Positions 1-6,245 are shown, counted from the first letter of the stretch. The stretch: DNA of 7,462 nt from Planctomycetota bacterium (GCA_023429275.1 JAEYWB010000272.1:1-7462), one strand, 5' to 3'. Notes: generated by a model not told the origin, from the letters alone. A program made the numbers and translations.

Positions 1-51
1 AGCCGTGTCCCGAGGCGCGCGGCCCGGCCCGCAATGACTTCTCATCTGCGG

Positions 52-2082
52 CTAGTCCTTCTTCGGCTCGACGATCGCATTGCCCGGCTGCGGGGCGGCG
101 TCCGGAGAAGGGATCTCTTCCCCCGGCGCTCCATCGGGAAGCGAGAGGACCGTCGCCCCCGGCGCGGTGAACTGCACGTTGGCCGTCGGCTGCGGGTAGG
201 CGAACTCTTCCGGCTTCGAAATGACCTTCTCGCTCGTGTCGTGTCCGTACGCCCGCTCGAGGTGGCGGCGTTCGGCGTCGATGTACGCCTCCGAAGCCCA
301 CGGGCCGTCGACCAGCCGGATGTTGTTGTACTCGAGGATCGTCCCCTTCCGGAATTGGAGGTTGACGAGCGACTTGTTGTAGTCGACGAGGCTCGAGTAG
401 TAGGCCACCTGGGCTTCGGCCCGGCGGGACTGGGCTCGCACGAAGTCGTCGACCAGGATGTCGCGCTCCCGGAACCGGGGCTCGAGGAACCGGACGTTCT
501 CTTCCGCCGCGAGGAACCGGTTGAGGTTCGACTTCGCCGTGGCGAACGAGCGGGTCAGCTCCTGGAAGGCCGCCGCGAGCTCCTGCGAGACTTCCTCTTC
601 CTGCACCTTCATGACCTGCTGCGCCTTCGACAGCCGGATCTCGTAGTTCCGCACCTGGGCGTGAGCCGACCGGAAGCCGAGCGGCATGTTGAACTGCGCC
701 CCGACGCTGTAGGCATCGCCCTGGCCAGTCAGGATCGAGCTGTAGAGGTTCGAGTTGCCGTTGTAGCCGAGGAGGTCGTCTCCGAATCCGTTGACCTGGT
801 ACCCGGCAATGGCATCGAGCCGGGGCCGGGTCAGGCTGCGGGCGGCCCGGAGCTGGAGTTCGAGGCTCTTGACGGTCCACTTCTGACGGCGAAGCTCGAC
901 GCGATAGGTCAGCGCCTCGTTGAGACTGCTGAACCAGTCCGGAACGAGCTCGACCGAGACCGGCGCGTCGAGGGGACGGAGAATCGTCCCGTCGTTGACC
1001 GGCAGGCCGATGAGCCGACGCAGGGCGGTCTCACGGCTGTAGATCGCCGAGCGGCTGTTGAGCGACGCGGTCTTCGTCAGGTACAGCTGGTCGCGAGCCT
1101 GCGCGGCATCCGCCCGCGGCAGTTCCCCTTCGCGGAACTTCGTGTCGGAGATCCGCCACGTCTCGAGGGCGGCCTGGTAGGCCCGCACGGCCGCATCGAA
1201 GGTCCGGTAGGCGAGGTACAGATCCCAGTAAGCGTACTCGATGTCCTGGGCGAGGACGCGAAGGTTGTTATCGAGGTTCGCGAGAGAGATGTCCTGGTTG
1301 ATCCGGGCGATCACGACCCCCTGGTTCACCCCGGAGATCCCTCCGAAGGACTGGGCGATCGGGCCGGCGATGCGGGTGAACTCGGTCCCCGAGCCGGCGA
1401 GCAACGGCAACTGGTAGTTGACTCCCAGGTTCCCTGTGTAGGATGAGGGGAACCGCTGCCCCGGGATCGGCTGGGCGAGGTAGTTGATGTTGTGCGTGAC
1501 GCCGATCAAACCGCCGTGTGCGAAGTTCTTCGTGAGGCTCGCGTTCATCTGCCCGATCGACTGGTCGTACTGGTAAGGCAGGGCGACCGAGTTCGGGAAG
1601 ACCGTGTTCCGGCCTCCCGTGATCGTGGTGGTGAAGTTCGCATCGAACGCCGCGAGGGCGGCCTCGACGCCGCGGGATCCGAACAGAACTCCCGTCTCCT
1701 GGATCGCCGGGTCGTACACCGACGGGACCGCTTCCCCGGCGGTGTAAAGCTGGTTCCCCGGCGAGAGGAACTGAGCACCGCTGCGGATGACGTCGTTGTT
1801 CTGGAGGCCGATCTGCATCGCCTCCATCAGCGAGATCTCGCGCGGCTCCCACTTTTCCTGTGAGGCGATCGTGTGCGGCGGTTCGGACCCGGAGACTGTC
1901 TCCGGGTTCGCGTTCGCGACGTTCGGGAAGTCGATCTGCGTCGCGTGAGTCCGGTAGTAGTCGTCGTCGGGATCGCCGAGGAAGCTCACGGCAGCCGGGT
2001 TACGATTGCAGCCGGCGACGAGCATCGTGCCCAGAGCGGCCGTCGAGAGTGCTCCGGCAAAGAAGTGGCGCCGATTCACCAT
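52..2082 (-). CDS. TolC-family outer-membrane efflux protein, lipoprotein-type signal
   Basis: A 676-residue protein of the TolC/OEP family, the outer-membrane channel of tripartite efflux or type I secretion systems. The N-terminus has an arginine pair (residues 4-5, NRRHFFAGA), a hydrophobic stretch and a lipobox LVAGC ending at Cys25, so the mature protein is probably a lipid-anchored outer-membrane channel. Two OEP repeats follow: one starts near residue 81 (ISLMEAMQIGLQNN), the second near residue 393 (LRRQKWTVKSLELQLRAA). The second ends with long helices rich in Gln, Glu and Ala and the family-typical stretch VNLQFRKGTILEYNNIRL near residue 580. A tail of about 95 residues rich in Pro, Ala and Glu follows and is not part of the channel fold. 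Start at ATG 2082 is supported by a strong Shine-Dalgarno. It is longer than E. coli TolC (about 490 residues). No pump or adaptor gene is next to it, so the substrate is unknown. The family is clear; the exact role is not. Confidence 0.93.
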   Translation of the reverse strand: MVNRRHFFAGALSTAALGTMLVAGCNRNPAAVSFLGDPDDDYYRTHATQIDFPNVANANPETVSGSEPPHTIASQEKWEPREISLMEAMQIGLQNNDVIRSGAQFLSPGNQLYTAGEAVPSVYDPAIQETGVLFGSRGVEAALAAFDANFTTTITGGRNTVFPNSVALPYQYDQSIGQMNASLTKNFAHGGLIGVTHNINYLAQPIPGQRFPSSYTGNLGVNYQLPLLAGSGTEFTRIAGPIAQSFGGISGVNQGVVIARINQDISLANLDNNLRVLAQDIEYAYWDLYLAYRTFDAAVRAYQAALETWRISDTKFREGELPRADAAQARDQLYLTKTASLNSRSAIYSRETALRRLIGLPVNDGTILRPLDAPVSVELVPDWFSSLNEALTYRVELRRQKWTVKSLELQLRAARSLTRPRLDAIAGYQVNGFGDDLLGYNGNSNLYSSILTGQGDAYSVGAQFNMPLGFRSAHAQVRNYEIRLSKAQQVMKVQEEEVSQELAAAFQELTRSFATAKSNLNRFLAAEENVRFLEPRFRERDILVDDFVRAQSRRAEAQVAYYSSLVDYNKSLVNLQFRKGTILEYNNIRLVDGPWASEAYIDAERRHLERAYGHDTSEKVISKPEEFAYPQPTANVQFTAPGATVLSLPDGAPGEEIPSPDAAPQPGNAIVEPKKD

Positions 2083-2090
2083 GGCAGATT

Positions 2091-2100
2091 CCCCCTCCCT
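2091..2100 (-). promoter_or_regulatory. Strong Shine-Dalgarno of the TolC-like gene
   Basis: Read on the minus strand, AGGGAGGGGG lies 8 bases before the ATG at 2082. It is the strongest ribosome-binding site in the window and fixes the start of the TolC-like gene. It suggests the gene is translated independently of the Mpo1-like gene upstream, 121 bases away. Confidence 0.7.
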
Positions 2101-2111
2101 GAAACGTCCGC

Positions 2112-2134
2112 TGCGGCGTCATCCGTGACGCGCA
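2112..2134. promoter_or_regulatory. Inverted repeat between the Mpo1-like and TolC-like genes
   Basis: Perfect 6-base arms GCGTCA and TGACGC (2116-2121 and 2126-2131) flank the loop TCCG. The stem extends by TGC/GCA with one bulged G, giving nine base pairs. It lies in the 121-base gap between the Mpo1-like stop and the TolC-like start. There is no T-tract on either strand, so it is a poor intrinsic terminator. It may be a DNA operator or an RNA hairpin in the TolC-like leader. The structure is seen directly; the function is inferred. Confidence 0.4.
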
Positions 2135-2203
2135 ATGCGGGCGAACGTTGCAGGAGCGCCATCCGGCACTCACCGCGCGTCCGTCATGGGGTGTATCGAC
2201 GGC

Positions 2204-2491
2204 TCATTCCGAACCGGATGATCGATTCACCCTCTCCACAATGTCGGTATAGGGGAGACCCAAGAACCTCTTTACCAGGATTACCTCGCCTGCGTCGTTT
2301 CCCTCACAGGCATGGCCGACAAATTGGAGACAATACCCCAGGACAAAACCTGTAAGTGCCCACCACGGCTCATTTTTGATGAGGAGAACCACGGGCAGAA
2401 TGAACGTCACCGGAAGGCCGACGACGTGAAAAAAACGGTTGGCGGGATGCTGATGCCGCAGCGCGTAGTTTCGGAGAAATCGCCCCAGCAT
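2204..2491 (-). CDS. Mpo1-like (DUF962) small membrane protein
   Basis: A 95-residue protein (from ATG 2491) that matches the DUF962/Mpo1-like family. Yeast Mpo1 is an Fe(II) dioxygenase that shortens 2-hydroxy fatty acids by one carbon (alpha-oxidation). Visible marks are HQHPANRFFHVVGLP (residues 13-27, with His15, Asn18 and His22) and LGYCLQFVGHACEGN (residues 51-65, with His60 and Glu63), the two histidine-bearing blocks of the family. They sit at the ends of two hydrophobic segments, about 23-39 and 44-61, so the protein should lie in the inner membrane. It is much shorter than yeast Mpo1, though bacterial members are often short. The frame also has a TTG at 2509 that overlaps the dehydratase stop (TTGA) and would give 101 residues. 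I prefer ATG 2491 because GAGGG lies 11 bases before it, while the TTG has no Shine-Dalgarno. Family call is good; dioxygenase activity in this protein is unproven. Confidence 0.85.
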   Translation of the reverse strand: MLGRFLRNYALRHQHPANRFFHVVGLPVTFILPVVLLIKNEPWWALTGFVLGYCLQFVGHACEGNDAGEVILVKRFLGLPYTDIVERVNRSSGSE

Positions 2492-2505
2492 GACCCTGAA
2501 TGCCC

Positions 2506-2937
2506 TCAAGTTTTCGTCGCGGTGAAAGAAACGGCAAAATTCAGTCGTACGCTAACCTTCCCGTTCGCCGAGACCTTCCCCTTGAAGAAGAACGCGTTGC
2601 CGAGGCGCTCCGTGATCTCGACTTCGATGTCGAGCGTCTCGCCCGGGCGGACCATCTGGCGGAACTGCACCTCATTCATCCGCGTCGCGACCGGCATCCC
2701 TTCCTGCCCAGGCGGCAGGATCGTGGAAGTCAGCACCGCCCCCGCCTGAAGAGCACTCTCGCAAAGCAGCACACCCGGAAAGATCGGTTGCCCCGGATAG
2801 TGCCCGCGGAACACATCGAGATCGGGCGAGAGGTACTTGCGGGCATGCAGCCGCGTCTCGTCATGCGAGACAACTTCGTCCAGCCAGAGAAACGGGGGAC
2901 GATGAGGAATGCGGCTCTGGATCTCTTCGATATTCAT
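2506..2937 (-). CDS. FabZ-like 3-hydroxyacyl-ACP dehydratase (hotdog fold)
   Basis: A 143-residue single hotdog-domain protein resembling FabZ, which removes water from 3-hydroxyacyl-ACP to give trans-2-enoyl-ACP in type II fatty acid synthesis. The N-terminal block IPHRPPFLWLDEV (10-22) matches the FabZ motif LPHRxPFLLVDRV. The active-site block RGHYPGQPIFPGVLLCE (44-60) keeps the catalytic His46 and Glu60, equal to His54 and Glu68 of E. coli FabZ. Length is normal for FabZ (about 140-150), so it is complete. It is not fused to LpxC, a fusion reported in some bacteria. The ATG at 2937 has no clear Shine-Dalgarno. The stop overlaps or lies just before the Mpo1-like start, so the two genes are very likely co-translated. 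It may be a paralogue serving a special lipid, or a relative that acts on other acyl thioesters; the pathway cannot be told from this window. Confidence 0.88.
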   Translation of the reverse strand: MNIEEIQSRIPHRPPFLWLDEVVSHDETRLHARKYLSPDLDVFRGHYPGQPIFPGVLLCESALQAGAVLTSTILPPGQEGMPVATRMNEVQFRQMVRPGETLDIEVEITERLGNAFFFKGKVSANGKVSVRLNFAVSFTATKT

Positions 2938-2980
2938 TCAGGCGCGGCGGCGAGGGGAAATGCGGAGTCATAACGCCCGG

Positions 2981-3185
2981 CTCGACCGACGAGAAGCCTC
3001 GGAGCATACCCGTGTTCCGCGCGCCGACAGCCAAGGTCAGCCCCTTGAAGGTGAAGCCCCCGCTCAAGTGACTCACAGAGCTCCCGGCAGCTGTTGCCCT
3101 CCTGCACGGCGAAGAGACCCAGCCCGCAGTAGCTGGCTCGGCAACGCCTGGACGGCCTGGAAGGCGCCTGGAGGCCGTGCCACGG
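2981..3185. repeat. Putative degenerate interspersed repeat within a gene-free 305-base stretch (2938-3242)
   Basis: No convincing gene lies between 2938 and 3242. Read on the plus strand, part of it gives LEGEAPAQ (around 3045-3070), and the complement gives AGASPSRG. From memory, peptides of the type GEAPAE/AGASPS come from intergenic repeats seen many times in planctomycete genomes, so this may be one such copy. The segment also holds short inverted repeats: ACGGCC/GGCCGT (3152-3157, 3173-3178) around the palindrome GGCGCC, the 11-base palindrome CCGTGCCACGG (3175-3185), and CTCG/CGAG (2981-2993). The promoter of the dehydratase gene should also lie here, but I could not place it. Repeat status is an inference from one copy. 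Confidence 0.35.
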
Positions 3186-3242
3186 AGAAGTGCCGGTCCC
3201 GCTTGTTCCGTTCCATTCGAGCTCAATCGTCGGATCCGCCAG

Positions 3243-3431
3243 CTACCGATCCCGTGACGGCCGAGGACGGGGGCTCTCGACGAACACCACCTGGAAGCGA
3301 GGTGTCTTCATTTCCATCGCCACACCGGACCGGCCCGATGTCCCCTGCGGCTGTGTCAGGGCGGGACCGTTCTTTCCTGCGGAGAGAGCGATCAGAGCGG
3401 CATCGGAGATGATGAAGTTGTGGCTGGACAT
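3243..3431 (-). CDS. Doubtful small ORF, 62 residues, unknown function
   Basis: I do not recognise this protein. It runs from ATG 3431 to TAG and has mostly G or C at third codon positions, like its real neighbours. It starts MSSHNFIISDAALIALSAGK and ends in a basic, proline-rich tail (SPRPRPSRDR). It shows no signal peptide, cysteine motif or membrane segment. The possible ribosome site (GGAAAGCGAGAA) is weak. The reading frame stays open upstream of the ATG for about 17 codons without another start, so it could also be the surviving end of a decayed gene next to the repeat-like segment. It points the same way as the FabZ-like gene, 305 bases ahead of it. Open frames arise often by chance at this GC content, so confidence is low. 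Confidence 0.3.
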   Translation of the reverse strand: MSSHNFIISDAALIALSAGKNGPALTQPQGTSGRSGVAMEMKTPRFQVVFVESPRPRPSRDR

Positions 3432-3515
3432 CGGATTCTCGCTTTCCAGGCCGTCGAGTCGTGTGGCCTGTCGTCTCTCATGCGGTCTTCAGTAGGGCTC
3501 GTTACAGGGTTTGTG

Positions 3516-3544
3516 TTGCCGTCGAACGTTCTACTCAGGATTAT
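3516..3544 (+). promoter_or_regulatory. Candidate sigma-70-type promoter for the 206-aa membrane protein gene
   Basis: TTGCCG (3516-3521) and GATTAT (3539-3544) each match four of six bases of the -35 and -10 consensus and are separated by exactly 17 bases. Transcription would begin near 3551, leaving a leader of about 40 bases before GTG 3592. The site lies in the divergent gap between the minus-strand and plus-strand genes. Visual match only. Confidence 0.35.
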
Positions 3545-3591
3545 CTGCACGCGGGATGCCGGGGTTGCTGTGAATGCGAGAGGGAGCGGAC

Positions 3592-4212
3592 GTGTTTGAG
3601 AAGATCTTCGAACATCTGCGTGACCGGGGACTGCAATGGGTTGTCGCCCTTACGCTTACGTCGATCGGCGGCGTCGTTGCCTACTGGCGTGCCAGGGGGC
3701 GTTGGCGTCGCCGGGAGTTCCTGGACAGGCTCAATGTTTCCCTGAACCTGCTCATTGATGGGGGGTTACTCATCCGGACGTTGCTGGAAAAGAACTGCGA
3801 GGAGATCTTCCTCAACTCGATGGCAGTCCGGGAGATACTTCGAGCCTCCGGCCGTACGACCAAGGCCGATCCCCTGCTGCCGTTGCCAAAGGAGGACTAC
3901 TGGTATTACCTGAACTCCGTCCTGAACGAGATCAGCGAAAAGTATTCAGCCGGACAGATCCAGCGCGACCTGGGAGCCCCCGTCCGGAGCGGGACGTACC
4001 TGATCGCCCTGACGTTCGAGTGCGCCGGCGATCTGAAGACCCGGAAGATCCGCGCGATGGTCATTCGCAAGGAGCTGCTCCTGACGCTCCCGGAGCCCGT
4101 TCCCCGGCTGAGCAGCCCCCATCACGCCACTCGCTGGACCACCCTCCACCAGATGAAAGCGGCTTACGCCACGACGCCATGGAAGTTTGTCGAGATTGAG
4201 TTGTGCCTGTGA
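3592..4212 (+). CDS. Membrane-anchored protein of unknown function, 206 residues
   Basis: I do not recognise a named domain. From GTG 3592 the protein has one hydrophobic helix (about residues 14-32, LQWVVALTLTSIGGVVAYW) followed at once by a dense basic stretch (RARGRWRRR, 33-41). By the positive-inside rule this puts the remaining 165 residues in the cytoplasm. That part starts with a leucine-rich amphipathic helix (FLDRLNVSLNLLIDGGLLIR), then an aromatic block KEDYWYYLNSVLNEISEKYS and a mixed alpha/beta stretch ending in WKFVEIELCL. The ordered, non-repetitive composition suggests a folded domain. Start choice: GTG 3592 has GAGAGGGAG five bases before it; the ATG at 3574 adds six residues (212 in all) and has no Shine-Dalgarno. 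A candidate promoter lies upstream, and a nested inverted repeat begins at the base after the TGA stop. A real gene with good confidence; function unknown. Confidence 0.8.
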   Translation: MFEKIFEHLRDRGLQWVVALTLTSIGGVVAYWRARGRWRRREFLDRLNVSLNLLIDGGLLIRTLLEKNCEEIFLNSMAVREILRASGRTTKADPLLPLPKEDYWYYLNSVLNEISEKYSAGQIQRDLGAPVRSGTYLIALTFECAGDLKTRKIRAMVIRKELLLTLPEPVPRLSSPHHATRWTTLHQMKAAYATTPWKFVEIELCL

Positions 4213-4262
4213 GGGGAAGCGAGGTTTGGATACGAGTCGTATCTGATTGAGGGCGCTTCCCC
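4213..4262 (+). terminator. Nested inverted repeat right after a stop codon; terminator or attenuator-like structure
   Basis: The outer arms GGGGAAGCG (4213-4221) and CGCTTCCCC (4254-4262) pair perfectly over nine bases and begin at the first base after the TGA stop of the 206-aa gene. Inside lies a second near-perfect palindrome, GATACGA-G-TCGTATC (4229-4243), which as RNA gives a five-pair hairpin with a GAGTC loop. Together they form a two-tier stem-loop. No T-tract follows (GATCAGGG), so it is not a classic intrinsic terminator; mRNA 3'-end protection or reduced read-through to the next gene is more likely. The pairing is seen directly; the role is inferred. Confidence 0.55.
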
Positions 4263-4410
4263 GATCAGGGCCCGGCCGACGCCGCTGGAGATCGACACGC
4301 TTCCCCCGCTCGTTGACAGCCCATGGCTGCCCGGGGAGACTTCCTCTGCGGGCTGGACCAGTTGGGGGACGGCCGAGTCTCCGCTGGGCGTCGCTTTGAA
4401 GGCCGAACCA

Positions 4411-4740
4411 ATGGAAGAGCAGAGCCAGTCAGGCCTCGGGATCGCGTCCTTCATCACCAGCCTCCTCGCGGGCTTCCTCCTGTTTGCGCTCATCGGCGTC
4501 GGGGTCTACCAGGAAACCTCCACGCCCGGAGGCCTCCCCGAAGATTCGCCCGTCGTGATGCTCGTCGGGCTCGCACTCCTCGGGCTGATCGGCCTGGAAT
4601 TCGTCGCGGCGGGTCTGGGGATCGCAGCCCTCTTCCAGGAAGACCGAAAGAAATCGCTGGCCATCCTGGGTATTCTCTTTTCGCTCGGGATGCTGTGCGC
4701 GATTGCAGGACTCCTCGTGCTGGGAAGCGTCGTGGAATAG
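4411..4740 (+). CDS. Small multi-span membrane protein, DUF4190-like composition
   Basis: A 109-residue hydrophobic protein. Predicted membrane segments are about 13-32 (SFITSLLAGFLLFALIGVGV), 47-75 (a 29-residue run long enough for one tilted or two short helices) and 83-105 (LAILGILFSLGMLCAIAGLL). A short polar N-terminus (MEEQSQSG), an external-looking loop with TPGGLPEDSP (38-47) and a basic loop EDRKKS (77-82) separate them. The SGLGIASF start and the DRKKSLAILGI pattern recall small DUF4190-type proteins, but I do not see enough to assign the family. ATG 4411 is chosen because GAAGG lies eight bases before it; TTG 4396 in the same frame is the alternative. It follows the 206-aa gene by 198 bases in the same reading frame and may share its transcript. 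Function unknown. Confidence 0.75.
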   Translation: MEEQSQSGLGIASFITSLLAGFLLFALIGVGVYQETSTPGGLPEDSPVVMLVGLALLGLIGLEFVAAGLGIAALFQEDRKKSLAILGILFSLGMLCAIAGLLVLGSVVE

Positions 4741-4798
4741 GGCCGTCCTGCCCGAAGTCCCCACGTGAGTTGTCCGGCTCGATCGGCCGTCGGGACCG

Positions 4799-4821
4799 GA
4801 ATTCTCTTCGCGAATCTCTTC
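4799..4821 (+). promoter_or_regulatory. Tandem near-repeat upstream of the DUF1501 gene
   Basis: GAATTCTCTTC (4799-4809) and GAATCTCTTC (4812-4821) are almost the same sequence repeated with a 13-base period, and the junction forms the palindrome TTCGCGAA (4807-4814). It lies about 46 bases before the DUF1501 start, where a regulator site could sit. There is no clear -35/-10 pair around it (TATCCT near 4831-4836 is a weak -10). Could be chance. Confidence 0.25.
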
Positions 4822-4867
4822 TCCGGGCCGTATCCTGTCCTGGTGTCCGGCACTCGAGGGTCAGGTC

Positions 4868-6238
4868 ATGCGTCTCAGCGTTTCGAATTGGTCGCGGCGG
4901 GACTGGCTGCGGTCGTGCGGGATCGGCGGCCTGGCGGGACTCGGGACGTCCCTCTCGGGCTGGTTCCCGGCCCTGGCGGAAGATGCAGCGGCCGACCCGC
5001 GCCGAAAGCGGTCCTGCATTCTCCTGTGGATGCCCGGCGGACCATCGCAGACCGACCTCTTCGACATGAAGCCGGGGCACGCGAACGGCGGCGAATTCAA
5101 ACCGGTCGAAACCTCCGTCGCCGGCATCCAGATCTGCGAGCATCTCCCGAAACTCGCGAGTCAGATGCAGCACGTCGCCCTCATTCGATCGATGTCGACG
5201 AAAGAAGGGGACCACGGCCGGGCCGCCTACCACCTCCGGACCGGCTATCGCCCGCAGGGACCGGTGCAGTACCCGACGTTCGGGGCGCTCGTCAGCCACG
5301 ACTACGGCCCGGTCGACAACTCCCTCCCTCCCTTCGTCAGCATCCTGCCGAACCGGGTTCTCGGCCCCGCCGCCTTCGGTCCCGGATTCCTCGGACCCGC
5401 CTGGGCGCCGCTCGTCGTCGGTGGCGAGAGCGGCTTCTCGAGGCGGGCCAACGGAACAGAGGAAGACCCGTTCGGACCGCCGCTCGAGATCCGGAACATC
5501 AACGCCCCGGAAGGCGTCGAAGCTCCCGTGGTCGATTCCCGATTCGCCCTTCTCTCGGAGATGGACGACGAGTTCCGCAGCCAGCGGCCCGGCGCCGGCG
5601 TGGAGAGCCACCGCTCAGCTTACGACCACGCCCTCAAGATGATGCGGTCCGACGCCCGCAAGGCGTTCGACGTGACGGAAGAGCCGACGGAGCTGCGGGA
5701 GCGATACGGCAAGTCGAGGTTCGGCCAGGCGTGCCTGATGGCGCGGCGGCTGATCGAGCGGGGGGTGCCGTTCGTGGAAGTGTCACTCAACGGTGTCGGC
5801 AACGGCGGCGGGATCGGGTGGGACACCCACAACGACAACTTCAACATGCTCAAAGGGCTCTGCGGCGTCCTCGACCCGGCGTGGGCCACACTGCTGGAGG
5901 ACCTCAAGGACCGCGGCCTCCTCGAGTCGACACTGGTCGTCTGGATGGGGGAATTCGGCCGGACGCCGGCGATCAACAGCATGACGGGACGCGACCACTT
6001 CCCGAACGCCTGGACGACAGCCCTGTGCGGGGGGGGCATCCGCGGCGGCCAGGTCTACGGCGCCACGGACGAAGGGGGAATGGCGGTGAAGGACAACCCC
6101 GTCTCGGTCAACCAGTTCTTCGCCACCGTCTGCGGTGGACTGGGAATCGACCACACGAAGCAGAACCTCTCGAACGTCGGCCGCCCGATCCGGATCGTGG
6201 AACCCGAGACCACTCCGATCAAGAGCCTGCTGAGCTGA
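4868..6238 (+). CDS. DUF1501 protein with Tat signal (alkaline phosphatase-like fold)
   Basis: A 456-residue secreted protein of the DUF1501 family, common in planctomycetes and related to the alkaline phosphatase/sulfatase superfamily; the biochemical role of the family is not settled. The N-terminus SRRDWLRSCGIGGLAG (9-24) is a twin-arginine signal, with likely cleavage after PALA (residue 37), so the protein should be exported folded. Family marks in order: LLWMPGGPSQTDLFDMKP (52-69), RSMSTKEGDHGRAAYHLRTGY, WDTHNDNF (318-325), VVWMGEFGRTP (about 357-367) and GRDHFP (Asp376, His377), where the usual form is GRDHWP. The Asp and His residues are placed like metal ligands of the superfamily. 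Length is typical, so the gene is complete. ATG 4868 has GAGGG seven bases before it. Many DUF1501 genes sit next to a DUF1549/DUF1553 cytochrome-like gene; none is here. Family certain, substrate unknown. Confidence 0.95.
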   Translation: MRLSVSNWSRRDWLRSCGIGGLAGLGTSLSGWFPALAEDAAADPRRKRSCILLWMPGGPSQTDLFDMKPGHANGGEFKPVETSVAGIQICEHLPKLASQMQHVALIRSMSTKEGDHGRAAYHLRTGYRPQGPVQYPTFGALVSHDYGPVDNSLPPFVSILPNRVLGPAAFGPGFLGPAWAPLVVGGESGFSRRANGTEEDPFGPPLEIRNINAPEGVEAPVVDSRFALLSEMDDEFRSQRPGAGVESHRSAYDHALKMMRSDARKAFDVTEEPTELRERYGKSRFGQACLMARRLIERGVPFVEVSLNGVGNGGGIGWDTHNDNFNMLKGLCGVLDPAWATLLEDLKDRGLLESTLVVWMGEFGRTPAINSMTGRDHFPNAWTTALCGGGIRGGQVYGATDEGGMAVKDNPVSVNQFFATVCGGLGIDHTKQNLSNVGRPIRIVEPETTPIKSLLS

Positions 6239-6245
6239 CGTGCTG

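Noticed and set aside
1..45. Possible start of a further minus-strand gene at ATG 45, after AAGGA near 60
   Set aside because: Only 15 codons are visible before the window edge, too few to support a call.
34..1446. Long plus-strand open frame of 470 codons opposite the TolC-like gene
   Set aside because: Very rich in Arg, Val and Leu without domain marks; a GC-driven shadow of a clearly recognised gene.
2861..3226. Minus-strand frame of 121 codons overlapping the start of the dehydratase gene
   Set aside because: Low-order composition, overlaps a firm gene in another frame, and lies mostly in the repeat-like segment; kept only as evidence for that repeat.
2909..3412. Plus-strand frame of 167 codons containing LEGEAPAQ
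   Set aside because: Arg/Pro/Ser-rich and overlaps two other candidates; the peptide is explained better by an intergenic repeat.
3447..3470. Inverted repeat CAGGCC/GGCCTG with 12-base spacer in the divergent gap
   Set aside because: Six-base arms with a wide spacer are expected by chance at this GC; no promoter elements are aligned to it.
4164..4493. Minus-strand frame of 109 codons over the gap at 4213-4410
   Set aside because: Overlaps the ends of both flanking plus-strand genes and has no ribosome site or motif.
4490..5611. Minus-strand open frame of 373 codons opposite the membrane protein and DUF1501 genes
   Set aside because: Arg/Gly/Pro-rich with no motif and antisense to a confident family member.
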